DNA of 58,235 nucleotides from Caballeronia glathei (GTDB lineage: Bacteria > Pseudomonadota > Gammaproteobacteria > Burkholderiales > Burkholderiaceae): the NCBI RefSeq assembly GCF_000698595.1, contig NZ_JFHC01000055.1, positions 1 through 58,235 of the forward strand, read 5' to 3'. The notes under the pieces were generated by a model. That model searched no databases, was not told the DNA's origin, and saw only the letters and a list, made by a program, of their open reading frames with translations. Of this stretch, positions 43,857-52,422 are shown piece by piece. The position numbers were made by a program, and so were the translations under genes. Each line of letters opens with the position of its first letter. The first letter of the stretch is position 1.

Positions 43857-43876
43857 AACGGCCCTTGCGGGCCGTT
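43857..43876. terminator. Terminator between crotonase and nitroreductase
   Basis: AACGGCCC, a TTGC loop and GGGCCGTT form a perfect 8-bp stem. On the minus strand it is followed by TTTTC, better suited to ending the nitroreductase gene. Confidence 0.65.
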
Positions 43877-43903
43877 CCGGACTTCCTTCATTCGACGGCA
43901 GCG

Positions 43904-44500
43904 TTACTCGAACGCCTTGCCCCAGGCGCCGTCGAAGGCGATTTCGCTTAGCGGCACGCGCGAGCGCGGCGCGGCTTCGCGCTGGCGCAGCTTTTCGTCG
44001 AGCGAACTGGCGTCGCCGTAGTGGCCGAGCGAGATCATCGCGATGACCTGCACGTCCTCCGGCACCGCGAATGCTTCGCGAAACGCGCTGGCGTCGAAAC
44101 CGCCCATCTGGTGCGCGGCGAGCCCGAGCGCGTGCGCCTGCAGCACGAGCGCCATTGCGGCGGCGCCGGTGTCGTAGCCGGCGGTGCGGTTCACGTCGCC
44201 TTTCGGCGTCACCGTCCTGGCCGTTACGCAGATCAGCACCGGCACGTTCGCGTTCCAGCCCTGGTTGAACGGCACGAGCGTGTCGAAGGCGCGCCTGAAC
44301 GCGGCTTCGTCGCGGTAGCGGTCGAACGTGACGAAGCGCCACGGCTGCAGGTTGCTCGACGAGGGCGCCCAGCGCGCCGCTTCTAGCACCTGCTGCAAGT
44401 GTTCGCGGGCGACCGGCTGGCCGGAATAGGCGCGCGGGCTCCAGCGGCCCGCGATCAGTTCGTGGATGTCGACTTCAGTTGGCGCTTTGTTTGCGGTCAT
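43904..44500 (-). CDS. Nitroreductase family flavoprotein
   Basis: This 198-residue FMN enzyme has the family start ELIAGRWSPRAYSGQPV (the RxSPRxY FMN-binding segment), APSSSNLQPWRFV, an internal GYDTGAAAMALVLQAHALGLAAHQMGGF (read in parts) and the C-terminal ISLGHYGD. Such proteins reduce nitro groups, quinones or other electrophiles with NAD(P)H. AAAGG precedes the ATG at 44500; a longer frame to 44584 is unsupported. It converges on the crotonase gene and lies 161 bases from the MFS pump on the same strand. Confidence 0.85.
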   Translation of the reverse strand: MTANKAPTEVDIHELIAGRWSPRAYSGQPVAREHLQQVLEAARWAPSSSNLQPWRFVTFDRYRDEAAFRRAFDTLVPFNQGWNANVPVLICVTARTVTPKGDVNRTAGYDTGAAAMALVLQAHALGLAAHQMGGFDASAFREAFAVPEDVQVIAMISLGHYGDASSLDEKLRQREAAPRSRVPLSEIAFDGAWGKAFE

Positions 44501-44661
44501 GGATGAACCTTTCAGTTGACGAGGCAGCGCGGCGCAGAATCTGCGCCGCGAAGCACAAGGATAACCAACTGACGTTCCGGACACTGAAACAATTCACGCC
44601 ATTTCCGCTATTGCGCCGCCATTTCCGCCATGGCACGCAGCGCCGCTTTCGATACCGCCGG

Positions 44662-45945
44662 CTACGTCGCCGCGACGCCGACGCGCCGCGCCGGCCGGTT
44701 GATGCGCAGCACGAGCACCGACGCGATCAGGCAGAGGCCGCCCGAGATCATCGTCGCGACCGTGTAGGTGCCGAGGCTCGATCGCAGCATGCCGGCGCCG
44801 AGCGCCGCGAAGGCCGCACCGAATTGATGCCCCGCGACGATCCAGCCGAACACGATCGGCGCGGCCTCCTTGCCGTAGACATCGGTGGCGAGGCGCACGG
44901 TGGGCGGCACGGTCGCGATCCAGTCGAGGCCGTAGAACACGGCGAAGAGCGGCAGGCCGAAGAAATCGATGCCGAACGCGTACGGCAAGTAGATCAGCGA
45001 CAGCCCGCGCAGGCCGTAGTACCAGAAGAGCAGCACGCGGCTGTTGAAGCGGTCCGAGAGCCAGCCCGACAGCGTCGTGCCGAACAGGTCGAAAATGCCC
45101 ATCGCCGCAAGCAGCGACGCGCCCTGCACCTGGGTCATGCCGTAGTCGGCGCACATCGCGATGAGGTGCGTGCCGACATAGCCGTTCGTGCTCGCCCCGC
45201 AAATGAAGAAACTGAAGAACAGCAGCCAGAAGTCGCGCGTCCTGCTTGCCGACCCGAGCGTGCTGAACGCGAGCTTGATCGGATTCTTCGGCGGGCCGGA
45301 GGGTGCCGCGGGCTGCTCTGCGGTCTCGCCGACGGGCCGCAACGCCAGATCCGACGGGCGCTCGGGCAAGAGCCACGCGACGAGCGGCAGCACGAGCGCC
45401 GCCGCGGCAGCCACGATCAGGACGACCGGCTGCCAGCCGACGCGCTCCGAGATCGACGCGAGGACCGGCAGGAATACGAGCTGGCCAGTGGCGGAACTTG
45501 CGGTGAGAATACCCATCGCGAGGCCGCGGTGCGTCGTGAACCAGCGGTTGACGACCGTAGCCGACAGCGTCAGCGCCGCCACACCCGTCGCGCCGCCCAC
45601 CAGCACGCCCCAGACCAGGATCATCTGCCACGGCGCGGTCATCATCGACGAAACGCCGACGCCCGCCGCGAGTGTCGCGAGCGCGGTAAGGAGCGTCGGC
45701 CGCACGCCGAAGCGCTGCATCGCGGCGGCGGCGAACGGTCCGGCCAGGCCGTACAGCGCAAGGTTGATCGAAATGGCGAGCGAAATCGTGCCGCGGCTCC
45801 AGCCGAACTGCTTTTCGAGCGGCAGCATCATCACGCTGGGCGTCGCCCGCGTGCCGGCCGCAGCCAGCAGCACGAAGAACACCACGCCCACCGCGATCCA
45901 CCCGTAGTGCATCCGGCCTTCAAACCGCCTCGCCACCCAATTCAT
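44662..45945 (-). CDS. MFS transporter under TetR control
   Basis: This 427-residue, twelve-helix major-facilitator protein starts at MNWVARRFEGRMHYGWIAVG with GGAG seven bases upstream. The family pattern with a GYVGTHLIAMCADYGMTQ segment and a GWLSDRFNSR loop resembles the monocarboxylate-porter-like bacterial MFS group. A longer frame to 46008 would run through the operator region, so I reject it. It diverges from a tetR gene over two operator copies, which suggests inducible export or uptake of the ligand. Substrate unknown. Confidence 0.82.
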   Translation of the reverse strand: MNWVARRFEGRMHYGWIAVGVVFFVLLAAAGTRATPSVMMLPLEKQFGWSRGTISLAISINLALYGLAGPFAAAAMQRFGVRPTLLTALATLAAGVGVSSMMTAPWQMILVWGVLVGGATGVAALTLSATVVNRWFTTHRGLAMGILTASSATGQLVFLPVLASISERVGWQPVVLIVAAAAALVLPLVAWLLPERPSDLALRPVGETAEQPAAPSGPPKNPIKLAFSTLGSASRTRDFWLLFFSFFICGASTNGYVGTHLIAMCADYGMTQVQGASLLAAMGIFDLFGTTLSGWLSDRFNSRVLLFWYYGLRGLSLIYLPYAFGIDFFGLPLFAVFYGLDWIATVPPTVRLATDVYGKEAAPIVFGWIVAGHQFGAAFAALGAGMLRSSLGTYTVATMISGGLCLIASVLVLRINRPARRVGVAAT

Positions 45946-45979
45946 CGCAGCTCCATTTCTTGATTGATCGTTACGCGAC

Positions 45980-45995
45980 GTTACTGCTCGGTCAC
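45980..45995. promoter_or_regulatory. TetR operator copy 1
   Basis: GTTACTGCTCGGTCAC is an inverted, slightly degenerate copy of the site at 46014-46029, differing at two positions. It lies nearer the MFS gene. Confidence 0.5.
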
Positions 45996-46013
45996 AATTG
46001 AGTTGCAAGCTTA

Positions 46014-46029
46014 GTGACCGATCGGTAAC
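46014..46029. promoter_or_regulatory. TetR operator copy 2
   Basis: GTGACCGATCGGTAAC is a 16-bp palindrome with one mismatched pair, 31 bases before tetR. It overlaps a possible -10 (TAACAT) for tetR, which suggests self-repression. Confidence 0.6.
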
Positions 46030-46059
46030 ATGTCAAGATCCCTTTGAAACTTCAAGGAA

Positions 46060-46698
46060 ATGGCTTTGGCACGCGCATCGGAACAAGCCGGCAGGCCGGC
46101 GGCGAAAAAATCGGTTCGCACGGACGGCGCCACCGCCGAAGAGCAGCTGCTCCACGCGGCGCAGGAACTCTTCTATCGCGAGGGCGTGCGCGCGATCGGC
46201 GTGGACGCCGTGGTGGAGCGCGCGGGCGTCAACAAGATGAGCCTTTACCGGCGGTTTGCGTCGAAGGACGAACTCGTCGCCGCCTATCTGACGCGCATGG
46301 ACGAAGCCTTCCGGCGCCGCGTCGAGGCGAGCTTCGCGAAGCACCCCGACGCGCCGGCCAGGCAGCTCGTGCAGGCCATGGAGGATCTGGTCGCGCGTGC
46401 GTCGGTGCCGGACTATCGCGGCTGTCCGTTCGTCAACGTTGCGTGCGAATTCTCCGATCCGGCGCACGTCGCGCGCCAGTGCGTCACGCGCAACAAGCAG
46501 TATCTGGCGACGCGGCTCGTCGAGATCGCGACGGCGGCGGGCGCATCGGACCCGGCGGAACTCGCCGATGCGCTCGCGCTCGTCATCGACGGCGTCTACG
46601 CGACGAGCCAGACCTACGGCCCGGGATGCGGCCCGATGCGAACCGCGCCGCGCGTCACGGCGCTTCTGATCGACGCCGCGTGCGCACCCCGAATCTGA
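46060..46698 (+). CDS. TetR-family repressor
   Basis: This regulator of about 212 residues has the TetR helix-turn-helix in the segment LFYREGVRAIGVDAVVERAGVNKMSLYRRFASKDELV (read in parts) after a basic N-terminal tail, and a helical ligand domain with two cysteines (YRGCPF, NVACEF). ATG 46060 lies too close to AAGGA, so a TTG two codons later may be the true start. It should bind the two sites upstream and control itself, the divergent MFS gene and the DUF1415 gene that begins 11 bases after its stop. Confidence 0.87.
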   Translation: MALARASEQAGRPAAKKSVRTDGATAEEQLLHAAQELFYREGVRAIGVDAVVERAGVNKMSLYRRFASKDELVAAYLTRMDEAFRRRVEASFAKHPDAPARQLVQAMEDLVARASVPDYRGCPFVNVACEFSDPAHVARQCVTRNKQYLATRLVEIATAAGASDPAELADALALVIDGVYATSQTYGPGCGPMRTAPRVTALLIDAACAPRI

Positions 46699-46709
46699 CA
46701 GGACAGGAC

Positions 46710-47264
46710 ATGATCGACCGCAGTACCCGCGAGGCAATCATCGCCCGCACGCAGCACTGGCTGACCCGCGCCGTGATCGGCCTGAATCTCTGCCCGTTCG
46801 CGAAGGGCGTGCACGTGAAGGACCAGATCCGCTATGTGGTGAGCGAGGCGAGGACGCTGGAGGACGCGCTCATGGATCTTTCGAAGGAACTGCGCACGCT
46901 CGCCGACGCCGACCCGGAGCGCGTCGACACCACGCTTCTGATCGTGCCCCACGCGCTCGCCGATTTCACCGACTACAACGACGCGCTCTATTTCGCCGAC
47001 CGGATGGTGAAGCAGATGCAGCTCGCAGGCGAATTGCAGGTCGCGAGCTTCCATCCCGCGTATCAGTTCGAGGGCACGGAGCCCGACGCCATCGAAAACT
47101 ACACGAATCGCGCGCCCTATCCGATCTTTCATCTGCTGCGCGAAGCGAGTATCGAACGCGCGGTCGATGCATTTCCCGACGCCGCCGACATCTACGAACG
47201 CAATATGGAAACGCTGCGGCGCCTCGGCCACGCCGGCTGGAAGGCGTGGATGGAGAAGCACTAG
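46710..47264 (+). CDS. DUF1415 family protein
   Basis: This 184-residue protein matches the DUF1415 family: WLTRAVIGLNLCPFAKGVH near the start, TTLLIVPHALADF in the middle and ASFHPAYQFEGTEPDAIENYTNRAPYPIFHLLRE (read in parts) later. The conserved cysteine, aspartates and histidine hint at an enzyme, but no activity is known to me. It follows tetR by 11 bases and so may be co-regulated with it. Its stop is one base from the stop of the convergent methyltransferase gene. Confidence 0.82.
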   Translation: MIDRSTREAIIARTQHWLTRAVIGLNLCPFAKGVHVKDQIRYVVSEARTLEDALMDLSKELRTLADADPERVDTTLLIVPHALADFTDYNDALYFADRMVKQMQLAGELQVASFHPAYQFEGTEPDAIENYTNRAPYPIFHLLREASIERAVDAFPDAADIYERNMETLRRLGHAGWKAWMEKH

Positions 47265-47265
47265 G

Positions 47266-48141
47266 TCAGTGCGTGAAGAAACGCTCGCGCAATTCGTCGA
47301 GGCCGAGCGTTTCGAGCACGTCCGACAGGCGCTGCGCGGGCCGGCCGCGCGGCAGGTCCTTGAACTGCGCGATGATCAGCTCGTTTTTCATCGAATGCTC
47401 CCAGCCGACCAGTTCGGTCACGCTTACCTGATACCCGTGCGATTCGAGTTGCAGGCAGCGCAGCACGTTGGTGATCTGGCTGCCGAATTCGCGCGTGTGC
47501 AGCGGATGGCGCCACATTTCGGTGAGCACATTTTTCGACAGCGAATGGCCCTTGTTCTTGCGCAGGACCGCGGCCACCTCCGCCTGACAGCACGGCACCA
47601 CCACGATGTACTGCGCATTCTTTTGCAGCGCGAAATGGATGGCGTCATCGGTTGCGGTATTGCACGCGTGCAGCGCGGTGACGACATCGATTGAATCGGG
47701 CAACTGACCGGATACGGTCGATTCGGCCACCGACAGATTCAGGAACGACATCCCCTCGAAGCCCAGGCGCCTCGCCAATTCCTCCGACTTTTTCACGAGC
47801 TCCTCGCGCGTCTCGATGCCGTATATGTGTGACCGATCGCGCAGAGTCTTGAAGAACAGATCGTAGAGAATAAAGCCCAGATACGACTTTCCCGCCCCGT
47901 GATCGACGAGCGATACCGAGCCTTGCCGCGAATGCACGTCGGCGAGCAGCGGCTCGATGAACTGGAACAGGTGATAGACCTGCTTCAGCTTGCGGCGGCT
48001 GTCCTGATTCATCTTTCCGTCGCGCGTGAGGATATGCAGTTCCTTAAGCAGTTCGATCGACTGACCCGGACGGATCTCGTGCTTGCTCGAGGCGTCCGGC
48101 GAAGCGGTGCCGGAGGCGGAGGCGGTGGACTTCTTGGCCAT
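47266..48141 (-). CDS. METTL25-like SAM-dependent methyltransferase
   Basis: This 291-residue protein belongs to the methyltransferase group shared with eukaryotic METTL25/RRNAD1. It has a helical N-terminal region, the SAM motif LVDHGAGKSYLGFILYD (with an unusual HGAGKS loop), IYGIETREELVKKS and the family block TALHACNTATDDAIHFAL followed by VVVPCCQAEV. The substrate is unknown. A poly-Ala/Ser, lysine-rich N-terminus is likely disordered. It converges on the DUF1415 gene with no room for a terminator. Confidence 0.8.
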   Translation of the reverse strand: MAKKSTASASGTASPDASSKHEIRPGQSIELLKELHILTRDGKMNQDSRRKLKQVYHLFQFIEPLLADVHSRQGSVSLVDHGAGKSYLGFILYDLFFKTLRDRSHIYGIETREELVKKSEELARRLGFEGMSFLNLSVAESTVSGQLPDSIDVVTALHACNTATDDAIHFALQKNAQYIVVVPCCQAEVAAVLRKNKGHSLSKNVLTEMWRHPLHTREFGSQITNVLRCLQLESHGYQVSVTELVGWEHSMKNELIIAQFKDLPRGRPAQRLSDVLETLGLDELRERFFTH

Positions 48142-48517
48142 CGTTGGGGTGCCGTATCAAATAAAAAAGCGGAGCATGTTCACGCCGAATGTGCGCTAAC
48201 CGCTGGTTCTGCCGTTGCAAATGGGGAAGTTTACCCAAAAGCGCGTAGACGCTCCCGTTCCAGCCGCCGAAGGACCGGCGTCAGTCAGCCTGGAACATTG
48301 TGTGCATCGTCCGACAAGCGAGGCCAATTGGAAAGGGCGACACAGCGCGCGGCGCACGCCGCGCGTCGATGCAGCAACGAGGAGCAACAAGCTGGTAGCA
48401 GGCCGCGCCGTTCGACTACGCACAATGTCGTCACCCGCGAAAGGCTTTGTTACGTAACACACAACGCAAAGCGCGGCGATGCGACTCGCCTGGCGCCATG
48501 GACATGAGAGGACGGCG
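48142..48517. other. Gap between methyltransferase and small helical gene
   Basis: This 376-base divergent gap carries no credible gene. The one clear element is a perfect palindrome TGTTACGTAACA at 48448-48459, 59 bases before the small gene, which may be an operator. The left end is A-rich and may hold the methyltransferase promoter. Confidence 0.45.
48448..48459. promoter_or_regulatory. 12-bp palindrome, possible operator
   Basis: TGTTACGTAACA is a perfect palindrome upstream of the gene at 48518. Its GTTAC core recalls the TetR sites at 45980-46029 (GTTAC...GTAAC) but with a different centre. Confidence 0.45.
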
Positions 48518-48838
48518 ATGGATGCGATCCCGGACAAAAAAGCAGAAAAGCAGTTTCAGGACATGCTCGCGGCACTGACCGCGATGCCTGCATGGAGTGA
48601 AAAGCAGCAGCTCGAGCTGGAGATGGCGCGAGAGATATCGGTGGAAATGTTGCGCCTCGCAGAATCGATGCGCGACGGCAGCACGGATATCGAAACGTGC
48701 CTGACGATGCTCAAGTACGCGAAGGTGATGGACTTCGTGCTCACGACGCTCGCCTCGCGGCGCGAGATTGCGCCGCAGACGTTGCGTGTGATCTTCAAGC
48801 TCGCGGGCCTGAAGGTCGATGAAGCCTATCCCGGCTGA
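48518..48838 (+). CDS. Small helical protein of unknown function
   Basis: I do not recognise this 106-residue protein. It is mostly alpha-helical by composition, with charged amphipathic stretches (KKAEKQFQDMLAALTAM, EKQQLELEMAREISVEML) that could form a coiled coil, one cysteine in a TCLTMLKYAKVMDF segment, and no signal or membrane helix. The ATG at 48518 has AGAGGA upstream; a longer start at 48479 lacks one. A palindrome lies in its leader region and a hairpin follows its stop. Gene-like spacing and a good ribosome site support it being real. Confidence 0.6.
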   Translation: MDAIPDKKAEKQFQDMLAALTAMPAWSEKQQLELEMAREISVEMLRLAESMRDGSTDIETCLTMLKYAKVMDFVLTTLASRREIAPQTLRVIFKLAGLKVDEAYPG

Positions 48839-48862
48839 GCGAGGCTTGATCCTGCAATGCAC

Positions 48863-48896
48863 AAGGCGGCCTGTCTTCCCCGGAACGGGCCGCCTT
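48863..48896. terminator. Hairpin between small gene and FadR-type gene
   Basis: AAGGCGGCC and GGCCGCCTT are perfect 9-bp complements around a 16-base loop. The right arm ends at the stop codon of the regulator gene. The T run is short, so strength is uncertain. Confidence 0.55.
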
Positions 48897-49597
48897 CATC
48901 CCTTGCGACGCGTCATCAGCCGCGCGCACGAGGCCCTCATGTGCCGCTGCATCGCGGCCTGCGCCTGAACGGCGTCGCGCTCCTCGAGCGCTTCCAGAAT
49001 CTCCCGGTGTTCGTTCAGCGCCGCCGCCCACGTGTCCTCCCCTTCGAAGTGACCCCGCAGTTTCGATGAAAGCGGACTGTGCCGCTCGTCGAAAAGGCTC
49101 GCGACCGTCCTGACCAGCACGTCGTTGCCCGACATCTGTGCGATCGCCAGGTGAAAAGCACGGTCGGCCGCAAGCGGAATCTGGCCGCCCGCGACTTCGC
49201 GCGCCATCGTCTCGTAGACGGCGCGCAGGCCCTTCAGCGCCTTCGGCTTGGCGAACGGCGCGACGCTCGCCGCAATGGCGCCTTCGATCACGAGGCGCGC
49301 CGTCATGATTTCCTGCGGACTTTCGCCGAACTCCTCCTCCGACTTGGGCGCCGCCGCCGCACCGGAGGTCGCTGTGATGTAGACGCCGGAGCCCATCCGG
49401 ATTTCCACGCGCCCTTCCAGTTCGAGCGCGACGAGCGCCTCCCGCACCGAGGGCCGCGACACGCCGAGCGTCTGCGCGAGCTCGCGCTCCGACGGCAGGC
49501 GGCCATTCGGCGCGAAGCCCTGCTGCTCGATCAGGCTGCGCAGCTTGTCGGCAATCTGGAGATACAGGCGGCGCGTTTCGACCGGTTTGACGCTCAC
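48896..49597 (-). CDS. GntR-family (FadR/FCD) regulator of the hexuronate-type cluster
   Basis: This 233-residue regulator has an N-terminal GntR winged helix (GRLPSERELAQTLGVSRPSVREALVALELEG, read in parts) and a C-terminal FCD ligand domain with the metal-binding pattern DRAFHLAIAQMSGN and the later HREILEALEERD and RHM histidines. I choose the GTG at 49597, which has AGGAG upstream; the frame stays open to 49852 but without a site. It diverges from the dehydrogenase, transporter and dehydratase genes and probably represses them until a sugar acid binds. Confidence 0.87.
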   Translation of the reverse strand: MSVKPVETRRLYLQIADKLRSLIEQQGFAPNGRLPSERELAQTLGVSRPSVREALVALELEGRVEIRMGSGVYITATSGAAAAPKSEEEFGESPQEIMTARLVIEGAIAASVAPFAKPKALKGLRAVYETMAREVAGGQIPLAADRAFHLAIAQMSGNDVLVRTVASLFDERHSPLSSKLRGHFEGEDTWAAALNEHREILEALEERDAVQAQAAMQRHMRASCARLMTRRKG

Positions 49598-49708
49598 GTG
49601 GTGGCTCCTCGCAAAAGACCTCGGGAAAACGTGGATTGTAATCAGTGGAAGCGTTGACCGGCGCGAGGCCACGTCAGCGCGTTTCGCTAATCGCTTACAA
49701 GCGGCTTG

Positions 49709-49745
49709 ACCAGTTGGTTTTATAGACACTACCATGCAAACTGGT
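49709..49745. promoter_or_regulatory. Inverted repeat in the FadR-type/dehydrogenase gap
   Basis: ACCAGTT (49709-49715) and AACTGGT (49739-49745) are perfect 7-bp complements 23 bases apart. The inner part also contains TTGGT and ACCAT. This could be one or two GntR-type half-sites; TTTTATAGA between the arms looks promoter-like. Confidence 0.4.
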
Positions 49746-49884
49746 AAGGCCAAAGGACGGCATCGCACGCGTCCCGCCCTTGGCGAAAAGAAGCCCCGTC
49801 CCCACGCCCGATACCCATGAATACTGTCGATCATCCCACGGCTTTTCGCCACGGCGTCCGCGTTTCTCTACAGATGAGCCGCCG

Positions 49885-51030
49885 ATGAGCAATCCGACTC
49901 TCCAATTCGGCACGAGCCGCTTCCTGCAGGCGCACGTCGATCTGTTCGTGGCCGAGGCTGCGCGCGCGCAGCCTTCGAAGGCGATCGGCGGGATCACCGT
50001 CGTGCAGACCACGTCGAGCGCGGAAAGCCGCGCGCGCATCGATGCGCTGCGCGCGACCGGGCGCTACCCGGTGCGCATCCGCGGCCGGCGCCGCGACGAA
50101 ACGATCGATGTCACCGTCGAATGCGACGCGATCACCGAAGCCCTGCACGCGAACGACGACTGGCAACTGCTGCGCAAGCGCATCGCGCATGACGTGCGAA
50201 CGGTTGTCTCGAATACCGCCGACTCCGGCTACGCCCTCTTCCCCGAAGACACTGCCGACCTGCTCGACGGACAGCGCACGCCGCGCGGCTTTGCGGCCAA
50301 GCTCGCGGTGCTGCTGCACGAGCGCCATCGCGCGGGCGGCGAGCCGATCACGCTGTTGCCTTGCGAGCTGATCTCGCGCAACGGCGACACGCTGCGCGAT
50401 CTCGTCGTAAGCGTGGCGCGCGGCTGGAACGCCGGCGACGCGTTCGTCGACTATCTGGGCAGCCGTTGCATTTGGGTGAATTCGCTCGTCGACCGCATCG
50501 TGTCGGAGCCGATCCTTCCGGTCGGCGCGATCGCCGAGCCGTATGCGCTCTGGGCGATCGAGCGCCAGCCGGGCATGGTGCTGCCGTGCGAACACGACGA
50601 CATCGTCGTCACGGACGAACTCGCCCACTACGAGCGCCTGAAGCTCCTGATGCTCAACCTCGGCCACACGATGCTCGTCGAGTCGTGGCGCACCCACGAC
50701 GGCGCGCCCGACATGACCGTCCTTGATGCGATGCGTCACGCCCCGTGGCGCGACGCGCTCGAAACGGTATGGCAGGACGAAGTGCTGCCTGTCTTCGACG
50801 CGCTCGGCCAGCAGGTCGCCGCACGCGCCTATCTCGCCGACGTGCGCGATCGCTTCGAGAACCCGTTTCTCGTGCACCGGCTCGCGGACATCGCGCGCAA
50901 TCACGACGAGAAGAAGGCGCGGCGCTTGCAGCCGGTCATCGAACTCGCGCGCGAATTGCGCCTGGACATCGGGCAGGAACGGCTGCGCGGCGCGCTCGCG
51001 TCGGACACGCCGGTCACACCAGCCATCTGA
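49885..51030 (+). CDS. Mannitol-dehydrogenase family oxidoreductase (tagaturonate reductase-like)
   Basis: This 381-residue NAD-dependent polyol/aldonate dehydrogenase has QFGTSRFLQAHVDLFVAEA (nucleotide-binding start), VVSNTADSGYALF, LLPCELISRNGD, VNSLVDRIVSEP and the catalytic KLLMLNLGHTMLV motif in which the lysine is typical. With a neighbouring altronate-dehydratase-like gene, the best guess is interconversion of tagaturonate and altronate (UxaB role). A longer frame starting at 49780 is unsupported; ATG 49885 begins MSNPTLQFG. It opens a rightward run with the transporter and the dehydratase. Confidence 0.78.
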   Translation: MSNPTLQFGTSRFLQAHVDLFVAEAARAQPSKAIGGITVVQTTSSAESRARIDALRATGRYPVRIRGRRRDETIDVTVECDAITEALHANDDWQLLRKRIAHDVRTVVSNTADSGYALFPEDTADLLDGQRTPRGFAAKLAVLLHERHRAGGEPITLLPCELISRNGDTLRDLVVSVARGWNAGDAFVDYLGSRCIWVNSLVDRIVSEPILPVGAIAEPYALWAIERQPGMVLPCEHDDIVVTDELAHYERLKLLMLNLGHTMLVESWRTHDGAPDMTVLDAMRHAPWRDALETVWQDEVLPVFDALGQQVAARAYLADVRDRFENPFLVHRLADIARNHDEKKARRLQPVIELARELRLDIGQERLRGALASDTPVTPAI

Positions 51031-51132
51031 AAGCGTGCCGGGCGAGCCGGCAAAGCAGGCGCAGACGGGCGGTTACGGCATGGCGGCGCAGGACCAAACA
51101 CACGGCATGACACTCTTGGAGGAGACAGAACG

Positions 51133-52422
51133 ATGCGCAAAATGCGTTGGATGGTGATCTTTTTATGCTTTCTGGCAATCGCGGTGAACTACATCGACCG
51201 CGCGAACCTCGCGGTCGCGGCGCCGCAGATCGAGAAGGCGCTCGGCATCGGCCCGGCTGAAATGGGGCTCGTGATGAGCGGCTTCTTCTGGACCTACGCG
51301 CTCATGCAGATGCCGTTCGGCTGGTTCGTCGACCGCGTCGGCGCGCGCATCGCGCTGCCGCTCGCCGTCGGCTGGTGGTCGCTCTTCACCGCGCTCACCG
51401 CGGCGGCGACGAGCGTCGCGGGCATGTTCGGCTGCCGCCTGATGCTCGGCATCGGCGAGGCGGGCGCCTATCCGTCGTGCGCGAAGCTCGTCTCGCAGTG
51501 GTTCAAGCCCGAACAGCGCGCGCTCGCAACCAGCATCTTCGACAGCGGCTCGCGCGTCGGCTCCGCGCTCTCCATTCCGGTCGTCGCGCTCATCATCAGC
51601 TCGTTCGGCTGGGAGGCGTCGTTCATCATCACCGGCGCAATCGGCTTCGTCTGGATCCTGGGCTGGTTCCTGATCTACCGCAACCCGTCGCGCGGCGACC
51701 TGACGGGCGCAGCCGAAGCGGCGCCTCAAGTCAGGGCCGCCCCGAAGAACAAGGTGACGTGGGGCTCGCTCTTCAAGTACCGCACGCTGTGGGGCATGAT
51801 GCTCGGCTTCTTCTGCCTGAACTTCGTGATCTACTTCTTCATCACGTGGTTTCCGAGCTATCTCGTGCAGACGCACGGCTTTTCGCTGAAGTCGCTCGGC
51901 ACGCTCGGCATGATTCCCGCGCTCGTCTCGATTCCGGGCGGCTGGCTCGGCGGCTTCGTGTCCGACTCGCTGTACCGCCGCGGCTGGAGCCTCACCGCCG
52001 CGCGCAAGACCTGCATGGTCGGCGGCATGCTGCTCTCGTCGGTGATCACGCTCTCGGCGTTCACGACGAACATCTACCTGATGCTCGCGTTCTTCGGCAT
52101 CGCGTACGGCAGCCTCGCGTTCGCCGCGGCGAGCATCTGGTCCCTGCCCGGCGACGTCGCACCGACGCCCGATCACGTCGCGTCGATCGGCGGCATCCAG
52201 AACTTCGCGTCGAACCTGGCGGGCATCGTCATCACGACGTTCACCGGCTTCATGGTCGCGATGACGAAGGGCTCGTTCACCATCCCGCTGATCGTCGCGG
52301 GCGGCTTCTGCTTCCTCGGTGCATTCAGCTATCTTTTCATCGTCGGCAAGATCGAGCCGCTTTCCGGCGCCGACGACGACGCGGCCGCCATCTCCGACGA
52401 CCGCGCTCCTTCTACGGTATGA
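51133..52422 (+). CDS. MFS anion:cation symporter (sugar-acid transporter)
   Basis: This 429-residue, twelve-helix protein begins with WMVIFLCFLAIAVNYIDRANLAVAAP, the hallmark of the ACS family that takes up glucarate, galactonate or hexuronates, with GWFVDRVGAR and GIGEAGAYPSCAKLVSQWF loops. GGAGGAGA precedes the ATG. Its stop overlaps the start of the dehydratase gene (ATGA), so uptake and catabolism are coupled. The cargo is most likely a six-carbon sugar acid. Confidence 0.88.
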   Translation: MRKMRWMVIFLCFLAIAVNYIDRANLAVAAPQIEKALGIGPAEMGLVMSGFFWTYALMQMPFGWFVDRVGARIALPLAVGWWSLFTALTAAATSVAGMFGCRLMLGIGEAGAYPSCAKLVSQWFKPEQRALATSIFDSGSRVGSALSIPVVALIISSFGWEASFIITGAIGFVWILGWFLIYRNPSRGDLTGAAEAAPQVRAAPKNKVTWGSLFKYRTLWGMMLGFFCLNFVIYFFITWFPSYLVQTHGFSLKSLGTLGMIPALVSIPGGWLGGFVSDSLYRRGWSLTAARKTCMVGGMLLSSVITLSAFTTNIYLMLAFFGIAYGSLAFAAASIWSLPGDVAPTPDHVASIGGIQNFASNLAGIVITTFTGFMVAMTKGSFTIPLIVAGGFCFLGAFSYLFIVGKIEPLSGADDDAAAISDDRAPSTV

